Of a DNA stretch of 64,000 bases, positions 27,779 to 34,433 are shown one piece after another. Source of the stretch: Sphaerimonospora thailandensis (GTDB taxonomy: Bacteria; Actinomycetota; Actinomycetes; Streptosporangiales; Streptosporangiaceae); contig NZ_BOOG01000002.1 of NCBI RefSeq assembly GCF_016863115.1, positions 33,438 to 97,437 on the forward strand, written 5' to 3'. The position numbers were made by a program, and so were the translations under genes. The first letter of the stretch is position 1. Each line of letters starts with the position of its first letter. The notes under the pieces were generated by a model. The model did no database searches and was not told the origin of the DNA. It saw only the letters and a program-made list of their open reading frames with translations.

Positions 27779-28771
27779 TCAGGCGTGCCGGCCGCGCTGC
27801 TCCACCAATTCGAAATGGGCACGCACCCGGGACCGCCACTGTTCGTAGGGCGGCACCGGCCCGGGTGCGCCGGGCTCCACCGCGGTGTCGTCGGCGAGCG
27901 CGACGGCGTCCCGGACGGAAAGACCCGCCAGGGCGGAGGTGGCGACCTCGGTGTGCGCCGGCACGAAACCGGAGTGGTCTCTCGCCCTCGCCGCGAACAC
28001 CACGCCCTGGGACAGTTCGGCGTGATGATCCCCGGCCGTCCGGCGCAGCGTCGCGAGGGCGTCGGCGCCGCAGCCGCCGGCGAAGGCGGCGGCCAGGCCC
28101 ACCCCGCTCCACAGGTCCGCCTGCCGGTGACTCGCGAAGCGTCCCACCGCGGCGGCCACGTCGGCCGCCCGCGCGCCGTGGATGAACCACAGCGCCCGGC
28201 CGATGCCCTGGTCCACGGCCCGGGTGAAGTAGCCGGGCGAGTCCTCCCACGGGTACGGCTCGGGCACCCGCTGCTCGTCGACCCAGCGCCGCGTGTCGAA
28301 ATAGGCGCGGTCGAAGCCGTACCCGTCGACCGCCAGCCAGCTCATCGTGGGGTAGTAGGCCGAGCCGGTCAGGTCGGGCATCACCTTGCGCCACAGCCGT
28401 CGCGGCAGCCGCGCCATGGCGAACCCGATCCCGATGTAGGCGAGGAAGATGTGCGGCTGCCCGGGCCCGAGCAGCAGCTCGCGGGTGCGGCGGCCGCCGC
28501 CCATCGCGTCGAGGATCGTGAAGGCCATCGTCGTGCCCTCATAGGCGAAGCCCCGCAGCTCCCGATCGATCATGTTCAGCCGGCGCTCGACCTCCCACTG
28601 GTCCGCGGCGTCGATCCCCCACTCGAACCCGCAGACCACCGACTGAGGAATCGCCTCCAATCGGCGGGTGGCATCCGACGGCGGCCCGGGAAAGCCCCGA
28701 GCTTCGAAGGTCACATCGGCCAATGAAGGCGCCAGCAGAAGCCTGCGCACGGAACCGAACAGTGTTGCCAT
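27779..28771 (-). CDS. DUF1702 enediyne protein, second copy
   Basis: 330-residue DUF1702 paralogue of the next gene; shared features are RELRGFAYEGTTMAFTILDA, FLAYIGIGFAMARLPRRLWR, GYGFDRAYFDTRRWV and DQGIGRALWFIHGARAADV. It is the first gene of the warhead operon and has a clean start: ATG with GAGGAG about eight bases upstream. 81 bases separate it from the second copy, with no hairpin. C-terminus ends in HFELVEQRGRHA. Two DUF1702 genes in tandem occur in part of the known enediyne clusters. Confidence 0.88.
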   Translation of the reverse strand: MATLFGSVRRLLLAPSLADVTFEARGFPGPPSDATRRLEAIPQSVVCGFEWGIDAADQWEVERRLNMIDRELRGFAYEGTTMAFTILDAMGGGRRTRELLLGPGQPHIFLAYIGIGFAMARLPRRLWRKVMPDLTGSAYYPTMSWLAVDGYGFDRAYFDTRRWVDEQRVPEPYPWEDSPGYFTRAVDQGIGRALWFIHGARAADVAAAVGRFASHRQADLWSGVGLAAAFAGGCGADALATLRRTAGDHHAELSQGVVFAARARDHSGFVPAHTEVATSALAGLSVRDAVALADDTAVEPGAPGPVPPYEQWRSRVRAHFELVEQRGRHA

Positions 28772-28889
28772 GAATGGTTCTCCTCACCTACTGCCACACC
28801 ATTCCATGGTCATATGTCGGCTACTGGGGCACATCTCCCGTATTGCGACACTCTCCAGCGGTAAAACACGGAATTAAACGCGGAAATGC
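28772..28889 (-). promoter_or_regulatory. Promoter region of the warhead operon
   Basis: 118 bases between a terminator and the first DUF1702 start. AT-rich for this window. It holds GTCATATGTCG at 28809-28819, whose exact 11-bp sequence recurs at 33491-33501 upstream of the SARP gene; on the coding strand both read CGACATATGAC. A common binding site or promoter element is possible. Confidence 0.45.
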
Positions 28890-28917
28890 GTGAGCCCCCG
28901 CATCGGCGGGGGCTCAC
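28890..28917 (-). terminator. Strong hairpin after the membrane-protein gene
   Basis: Perfect 12-bp arms GTGAGCCCCCGC and GCGGGGGCTCAC with an ATCG loop, 12 bases past the stop at 28930. It separates the membrane-protein gene from the warhead operon promoter. Confidence 0.8.
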
Positions 28918-28929
28918 AGGAGGCGGCGG

Positions 28930-29922
28930 TCACGACCAGGGGGCCATCGGATACCAGGGGATGATGTCGCGGCGGGCGAGCACACGCAGGTCCCAGTAGA
29001 GGAAGGTGAAGGCACCTGCGACGATCAGGGCGACTCCGGTCAGGACCGCGATCCGGGCCGGCCTGGCGGTCAGCCAGCCGTGCAGCCTGCCGCCGGCCAG
29101 ATAGGTGAGGACGAGGAACAGCACGGCCATCACGACGATGTTGCCGAGGGACTGCAGGGTGAAGGCCGCGGCGCCGTACAACGGGTCGCGGCTCTCCGCG
29201 GCGCTGCGGAACATCTGCCGGAACAGCGGGAACGGACGGCCGATCAGGAAGCCGCCGATCAGCGCGCCCATGAACACCATCGGCGCGTTGGGAAACCGCC
29301 GCGCGACGCGCGCGAACGGGTCCGGTACGAGTCCCAGCGCGGCGATCCCGAGGTAGAACATCGCCAGCCCGATGGCGCCGAACACGACCATCGACTGGAT
29401 CAAACGCGGCGGCAGGACGCCGGGAGCGACCTGTGCCGTCGAGAACTGCGGCATACGGGTGCCCACGAGACCGACGACCGCGCCGTAGACGGCGGACACC
29501 GTGACCATGCCGGCCGACATCCACCCCAGCGGTTTCAACGCGTGAGCGAGCCTCGCCCAGCACCGGCCGGCCGTGCCCATCATCGGCGCCACCACGCCGA
29601 ATGCCGCGATGTTGCAGGCGGTGAATGTGCCGGCCAGCCCGGAGACGAACGCGAAGGCGACACCGGCCGCGACCCCGGCGATCGGCGTCGCCTTCGCGTC
29701 GTGCCCGAGCAGCGTGTTGGCGACGTTGTCCCCGATCGTCTGGTCGACGAACTCCGCCGACCAGACCACCGTGAGCAGGAAGCCGGCCAGACTCGCGAGC
29801 AGGACGATCAGCCCTCGCCTGCGTGGGACGTGCCCGTTGACGAACACCGAGGTCGCCGCGGCGGCGGCCTTCGGCGCCTCCGGACCGCCCGACGCGTCCA
29901 GCACGGTGTGGTGAGTTGCCAT
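28930..29922 (-). CDS. Polytopic membrane protein (possible DsbD/CcdA-like fold)
   Basis: 330-residue integral membrane protein with about seven hydrophobic helices (LIVLLASLAGFLLTVVW; GVAAGVAFAFVSGLAGTFTA; VVFGAIGLAMFYLGIAALGL; NIVVMAVLFLVLTYLAG; IAVLTGVALIVAGAFTF). The segment GLAGTFTACNIAAFGVV loosely resembles the first helix of CcdA/DsbD thiol transporters but the usual proline-cysteine pair is absent, so the family is uncertain. Start ATG at 29922 follows GGAGGGATCCCAG; the frame is open 195 bases further upstream without protein-like sequence. It lies directly upstream of the warhead operon on the same strand. May act in export or membrane redox; no function can be given. Confidence 0.6.
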   Translation of the reverse strand: MATHHTVLDASGGPEAPKAAAAATSVFVNGHVPRRRGLIVLLASLAGFLLTVVWSAEFVDQTIGDNVANTLLGHDAKATPIAGVAAGVAFAFVSGLAGTFTACNIAAFGVVAPMMGTAGRCWARLAHALKPLGWMSAGMVTVSAVYGAVVGLVGTRMPQFSTAQVAPGVLPPRLIQSMVVFGAIGLAMFYLGIAALGLVPDPFARVARRFPNAPMVFMGALIGGFLIGRPFPLFRQMFRSAAESRDPLYGAAAFTLQSLGNIVVMAVLFLVLTYLAGGRLHGWLTARPARIAVLTGVALIVAGAFTFLYWDLRVLARRDIIPWYPMAPWS

Positions 29923-29994
29923 CTGGGATCCCTCCAGAAACGGGAACGGCTGTCTCCAGAGTCCGTGGGCAGCGAGGACCGGGCCACCTTCAGA

Positions 29995-30240
29995 ATGCTC
30001 AGCCGAACGCCCGGCTGGGACGAGGAGATGCTCGACCGGCTGTCCGGCGAGGCCCGCTCGAAGGTCACCTTCACGATCGAGGAGGCCGCGCAGGTCGTGA
30101 AGCTCACCGTCGTGCACGACGGCTTCGAGCCCGTATCGGGCCTGGCCGAGATGGTCAGCTACGACTGGCCGAACGTGGTGGCGAGCCTGAAGCCGCTGCT
30201 GGAGACCGGCGAACCGCTGCCGGACGACTCGTGGCCTCCC
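29995..30240 (+). pseudogene. SRPBCC (AHSA1/CalC-like) C-terminal remnant
   Basis: About 80 codons encode TPGWDEEMLDRLSGEARSKVTFTIEE, VVKLTVVHDGFEPVSGLAEM and WPNVVASLKPLLETGEPLP, the second half of an AHSA1-type SRPBCC domain (strands and the long C-terminal helix). Full proteins have about 140-160 residues, so the N-terminal half is missing: only about 70 bases separate it from the divergent membrane-protein start. The frame then runs on without a stop through the antisense of the SARP gene. CalC-type self-sacrifice resistance proteins of enediyne clusters belong to this superfamily, but so do many unrelated proteins. Likely non-functional relic. Confidence 0.7.
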
Positions 30241-30317
30241 CGATCAGGGCTCGACGAGGTCGCGGGGTGCCGCCGGGCCGACCCGCCCAGGCGCTCACCT
30301 GAGGGAAGTGCCGAAGC

Positions 30318-33300
30318 TCAGGTCAGTGCGCTCGGCCGGGCCCGGCGGATGTTGCGTGCCGCCCTGGGGTCGATCCGCTTTGTCAGCGCCAGCGCCCGGT
30401 GCAGCGATGCGTCGGCCGCCGCGTCCTCCCCCAGTGCCAGCAGCACCTCGCTGAGTATCACCAGCGTCCGGGCCTCTTCGAGCGGGGCCTGCAACTTGCG
30501 GAAGAGCGCCGCGGCCTGCTGGAAGTGGTCGACGGCCTGCGCCGGGTCGCATTCGACCTGCGCCAGCTCACCGAGCCCGACCAGCACCCGCGCCTCGGCG
30601 AGTCGCTGCTGGGAGGTGGTGGCAAGGTCGAGGGCACGGCGCAGGGCGGCGTCGGCTTCGGCGAACCTGTGCTGCCGCAGATGGGTCATGCCGAGGCCGT
30701 GCAGCGCGTACGCCTCGCCCGTGGGGTCGCCGATGTCGCGCACGATCGACAGCGCCTCGTCGAATGCCCGGACGGCGAGGGACGGCTCGTCCGACTGCAG
30801 ATGGCCGTGCCCCATCCGGTGGAGGACCTGGGCGCTCACCCTCCTGCTTCCGCCGGACTTGCTGAGCATCAGCGCCTCCGACAGCAGCGGCATGGCGCCG
30901 TCGAGGTCGTCGCACTCCAGCCGGAGCTGGGCGAGGTTGTGCAGGGTGTACGCCGCCCCGACCTCGTCGCCGGACTCGCGGAAGATCTCCAGGGACAGCT
31001 CGTAGTGCCGCACCGCCTCGTCGAGGCGGCCGTTCATCCGGTGGAGGAATCCGATGTTGCGCGTGGCGACCGCCATGCCCTGGTCGTCGCCCATCTCCAG
31101 GAACAGCTCGGCCGCCGCCTCGAAGTGGCGCTGCGCGTCGACGAACCGCTGCTCGTTGACGCACAGCGTGCCCATCCAGTGGAGCACCATGGCCTGGCCC
31201 CGGACGTCGCCGGCCTGCCCGGCCGCCTCCAGGGCGATCTCGTGGGTCTCCCGCCAGTCGTCGAGATAGACCCGGGACTCGAAGAACGGCACGGCGTTGA
31301 CCGCAAGGCCCCAGCACAGATCGGTGAAGCCCGCCTGGGCCGCCTGGCGGATGCCGGAGACGAGGACCAGCCGTTCGCGCTCGAACCACGCCAGCGGCGC
31401 GGCGACGATCTGGTCGACCAGATGAGACGGCAGCGACCAGCGGGCGGCGTCGCTGCGGATGAGCACGTCCGTGCCGTACTCGCGGTGCCGCGCGGCGTCG
31501 GCGAGGAAGAGCAGCCCGCCGAGCACCCTGGCCAGCGCGGCGTTGCGCTCGGCCGGGGACTCCTCCGCGGCCAGGCGCTCCCGGGCGAACACGCGGATGA
31601 GGTCGTGGAACCGGTAGCGCGCGTGCATGCCGCGCCCGACGCCGGTCGTCTCCACGAGCTGGGCGTCGGCGAGGTCGTCCAGCAGGTCCTGGGAGTCGGT
31701 GAGCGGCCGGTCGAGAAGCGCCGCGCTCGTCCAGGCGGAGAAGATGTGCGTGTCGAGGATGGCCAGCCGCCGGAACAGCCGGCGCGCCTCCTCGCTCACG
31801 GCCTCGTAGGTGAGCGAGATGCTCGCTCTGATCCCCATCTCACCGTGTTCGAGCTCGTCGAGCCTGCGGGTCTCGTCCTTGAGCCGCTCCACGAGCTGCC
31901 CGATGCTCCAGTGCGGACGCGCCGACAGCCGAGCGCCGGCGATGCGCAGGGCCAGGGGCAGCCGGCCGCAGAGCTGGGCGAGCGCGGCGGCGTCCTGCGC
32001 CTCGGCCTGTACGCGCTCCCCGCCGGCGATGCGCGACAGCAGGTCGATCGACTGGGCGGAGTCGAAGACGTCCACGTCGACGTGCACGGCGCCGGCCAGC
32101 CCGGCGAGGCGGCTGCGGCTCGTGATGATGACGGCCGAGGCCGGATTGCCGGGCAGCAGCGGCAGGACCTGGCTCTCGCTGCCCACGTCGTCGAGCACGA
32201 TGAGCGTCCTGCGGTCGGCCAGCAGGGCCCGGTACATCTCGGCGCGCTCTTCCAGGCCATCGGGCAGCGAGTTCCCGGGCACGCCGAGCACGCGCAGGAA
32301 CCGTTCGAGCACCTGCATCGGGCTGACCGGGCGGCTCACTCCGCCGTGCAGGTCGGCGAAGAGCTGGCCGTCGGGGAAGCTCGCGGCGACACTGTGCGCG
32401 GCGTGCACCGCGACCGTGCTCTTGCCGATCCCACCCTTGCCGACCACGACCACGACGGGTACGGCGAAGCGCGCCGAGCCGTTCGGATCGTTCGTCAGCC
32501 GTTCACGGATCTCGCGGACCTGTTTGACGCGTCCGGTGAAGTCCGCGATGTCGGTCGGGAGCATGCCGGGCACGCTGGGCACGTTGACGGGGGGTTCGAG
32601 GCTGACCTCGATGGGCGGCTCGGGCAGCTTGAGGCTCTCGTCGGAGGTGAGGATCGCGTATTCGAGCTGCTGCAGCTGCTCGTTGGGCTCGATGCCCAGC
32701 TCCTCGATCAGGGTGTGACGTGCGCGCCGGTAGACCTCGAGCGCCTCGGCCTGGCGGCCGGAACGGTACAGGGCCGTCATGAGCTGGCCGCGGAGCCGTT
32801 CACGCAGCGGGTGCTCCTCGACGAGCCGGGTGAGCTCGCCGACTAGCTCATGGTGCCTGCCGAGATCGAGTTCGAGTTCGAGGCAGTCCTCGCTGGCGGT
32901 GATCCGATGCTCGTCGAGCCGACCGGCCTCGGCCTGCACCAGCGGGCTGTCGATGGTCTGCAGGGCAGGTCCGCGCCACAGCCGCAGCGCCTCCCGGTAG
33001 TGCTTGACCGCCGTGTCGTAGGCGCGGTTGTCACGGGCCCGGCGAGCCTGGAAGACGAGGCGCTCGAACCGGTGGGAGTCGAGCCGCTCGTCCTCGACCG
33101 TGATGGCGTATCCCTGCCCCCGTGTGGTTATCACTCCCGGGGGTCCGCCTGCGCCGGAGAGGAGACGGCGCAGAGCGGAGATGCAGATCTGCACCTGGGC
33201 TCGCGAGGTGCTGGGAGGATCGTCGCCGTAGATGGCCTCCGTCAGCCGCGAGGTCGTGACCGGCCGGCCGGCGTCCAGGAGCAGGACCGCGAGGACCGTC

Positions 33301-33377
33301 TGCTGCCGAACGCCGCCGAGATCCACCTGGTGACCGCGCACTGCAGCTTCGAGATCTCCCAGAATGCGAAACTCCAC
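30318..33377 (-). CDS. AfsR/SARP-type regulator (BTAD, NB-ARC, TPR)
   Basis: About 1,019-residue pathway activator. Order: OmpR-like DNA-binding domain (about 1-90, EFRILGDLEA to GVITTRGQGYAI), BTAD domain (about 95-245, ending LGIEPNEQLQQLEYAIL), NB-ARC ATPase (about 280-600; P-loop VGKGGIGKSTVAVH, Walker B LIVLDDVGSE) and C-terminal TPR repeats (about 680-1010; AVRHYELSLEIFRESGD type). Start: a GTG at 33377 lies six bases after AGGAG and gives the usual (V/M)EFRILG opening; the ATG at 33383 would abut the SD. Likely the main activator of the enediyne genes, driven by its own upstream region with the CGACATATGAC motif. Confidence 0.9.
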   Translation of the reverse strand: MEFRILGDLEAAVRGHQVDLGGVRQQTVLAVLLLDAGRPVTTSRLTEAIYGDDPPSTSRAQVQICISALRRLLSGAGGPPGVITTRGQGYAITVEDERLDSHRFERLVFQARRARDNRAYDTAVKHYREALRLWRGPALQTIDSPLVQAEAGRLDEHRITASEDCLELELDLGRHHELVGELTRLVEEHPLRERLRGQLMTALYRSGRQAEALEVYRRARHTLIEELGIEPNEQLQQLEYAILTSDESLKLPEPPIEVSLEPPVNVPSVPGMLPTDIADFTGRVKQVREIRERLTNDPNGSARFAVPVVVVVGKGGIGKSTVAVHAAHSVAASFPDGQLFADLHGGVSRPVSPMQVLERFLRVLGVPGNSLPDGLEERAEMYRALLADRRTLIVLDDVGSESQVLPLLPGNPASAVIITSRSRLAGLAGAVHVDVDVFDSAQSIDLLSRIAGGERVQAEAQDAAALAQLCGRLPLALRIAGARLSARPHWSIGQLVERLKDETRRLDELEHGEMGIRASISLTYEAVSEEARRLFRRLAILDTHIFSAWTSAALLDRPLTDSQDLLDDLADAQLVETTGVGRGMHARYRFHDLIRVFARERLAAEESPAERNAALARVLGGLLFLADAARHREYGTDVLIRSDAARWSLPSHLVDQIVAAPLAWFERERLVLVSGIRQAAQAGFTDLCWGLAVNAVPFFESRVYLDDWRETHEIALEAAGQAGDVRGQAMVLHWMGTLCVNEQRFVDAQRHFEAAAELFLEMGDDQGMAVATRNIGFLHRMNGRLDEAVRHYELSLEIFRESGDEVGAAYTLHNLAQLRLECDDLDGAMPLLSEALMLSKSGGSRRVSAQVLHRMGHGHLQSDEPSLAVRAFDEALSIVRDIGDPTGEAYALHGLGMTHLRQHRFAEADAALRRALDLATTSQQRLAEARVLVGLGELAQVECDPAQAVDHFQQAAALFRKLQAPLEEARTLVILSEVLLALGEDAAADASLHRALALTKRIDPRAARNIRRARPSALT

Positions 33378-33626
33378 TCGCATCTCCTGACAAAACCGCG
33401 GCACTTATCGGACGAAAATCGTACGATATGATATCCGCCGTGGCGCGCTAATCGTCCGGGCGATTCCCGCGGTCCACGGCGGCTCTATGTGTCATATGTC
33501 GCGTTCGTGTGATAGTACCCCCCATGTTCGGGCTGGGCTAGACGAAGGCGCTTGCGGAATTGGAGCTTTCCCGATGAACGCGTTCGGCCGGGGACCCGAG
33601 TCCCCGGCCGATGGGAGTCGTCCTGA
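33378..33626. promoter_or_regulatory. Upstream region of the SARP gene
   Basis: 249 bases, AT-rich from 33,390 to 33,540. Contains the 11-bp motif GTCATATGTCG at 33491-33501 shared with the warhead-operon promoter, and the terminator hairpin of the secreted-peptide gene at its right edge. No ORF. Confidence 0.5.
33584..33611 (-). terminator. Hairpin after the small secreted-peptide gene
   Basis: Perfect 12-bp arms TCGGCCGGGGAC and GTCCCCGGCCGA with a CCGA loop, 15 bases past the stop of the peptide gene at 33627. Confidence 0.75.
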
Positions 33627-33821
33627 TCATCCCCAGGGCGTGCCGGGCTGGATGGTAGGAGTGGGGGTGGGGGCGGCCGTCCCGGCGGGGATGGGCGTCG
33701 CGGGAACGCCGTCGGCCGCGGCGGCGGGGGCGACCAGCGCCGTCAGGCCGGCGGCGGTGACGGTGACGGCGAAAATGGCGGAGGAGGCGAGTCGGACGAC
33801 GCGGCGAGAGGTGTCGTTCAT
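33627..33821 (-). CDS. Small secreted peptide, unknown
   Basis: 64-residue product with a classical signal peptide: MNDTSRRVV then the hydrophobic core LASSAIFAVTVTAAGLTALV and cleavage after APAAA. The mature part is only about 25 residues (DGVPATPIPAGTAAPTPTPT and then IQPGTPWG), Pro/Thr-rich without cysteine. Start: ATG at 33821 with GAGG ten bases upstream. It stands alone with its own terminator. Not an enediyne apoprotein (far too short). No function assigned. Confidence 0.55.
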   Translation of the reverse strand: MNDTSRRVVRLASSAIFAVTVTAAGLTALVAPAAAADGVPATPIPAGTAAPTPTPTIQPGTPWG

Positions 33822-34075
33822 TTCTTGGCTACCTCGACTTCCTGTGACGGTCCGGTTGAGTTCGTAGGCGATCGGTTGATCTGCTCCAACCCTGGCAGCG
33901 GTCGCCATCCGCTCACTATCGCGTCGCTTCCGGACCCTCATCGCCGTCCGATATCGAGAGAAATAGACGGCCAATAGCACGGCGATGCCGTACTGATAGC
34001 GGCACCCGGGAGGCTCGGTACAGACCCGCATGGCGCGGGTTTCGGTTTAGCAGCTGCAAGGTGGGTGACCGTCAC

Positions 34076-34414
34076 ATGGGTATCACGGTGCAGGCGCAGG
34101 ATGGCGTCTACGGCCGGTCGGCCGCCGGCGTCCGTGCCCGTCTCGAGCAGTCGGAGAACGGCCACTGGAGGGCCGTGGCCGAGGCCGAGACCGATCCCGA
34201 AGGGCGCGTCAGGGGATGGAGCGGCCGCAAGTTCGATCGCGGCGCCTACCGCCTCGTGCTCGACAGCGGCCGCTACTTCGTCGGACTCGGGCTCAGCGCC
34301 GCCTACCCGGAGATCGCCCTGCAGTTCCGGCTGCATGACGAGACCGATGCGTGCCAGATCCACGTCCTGATCTCGCCGTGTTCCTACTCCGCGTATTTCG
34401 GTGCGCTGAGCTGA
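34076..34414 (+). CDS. Transthyretin/HIUase-fold protein lacking catalytic residues
   Basis: 112-residue protein clearly related to 5-hydroxyisourate hydrolase: GRSAAGVRARLEQSENGHWR, DPEGRVRGW, GAYRLVLDSGRYFVGLGLSA, YPEIALQFRL and the C-terminal YSAYFG. The catalytic residues are gone: the N-terminal THVLD-type His is Gln (VQAQD), the HYHVPLLLS His is Gln (CQIHVLIS), and the terminal YRGS is YFGA; only the Arg in EGR remains. Hence purine catabolism is unlikely and no uric-acid genes are near. It is followed by the LAL regulator after 19 bases. Possibly a recruited ligand-binding or new catalytic role in the enediyne pathway. Confidence 0.75.
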   Translation: MGITVQAQDGVYGRSAAGVRARLEQSENGHWRAVAEAETDPEGRVRGWSGRKFDRGAYRLVLDSGRYFVGLGLSAAYPEIALQFRLHDETDACQIHVLISPCSYSAYFGALS

Positions 34415-34433
34415 CTCGCCGGAGGCGGCTGTC

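Noticed and set aside
28930..30117. Longer start for the membrane protein (395 residues)
   Set aside because: The 65 extra residues are antisense of the SRPBCC remnant, and the ATG at 29922 has a clear GGAGGG.
34076..34414. Functional 5-hydroxyisourate hydrolase
   Set aside because: Both catalytic His and the YRGS tail are substituted, and no uricase or allantoin genes are nearby.
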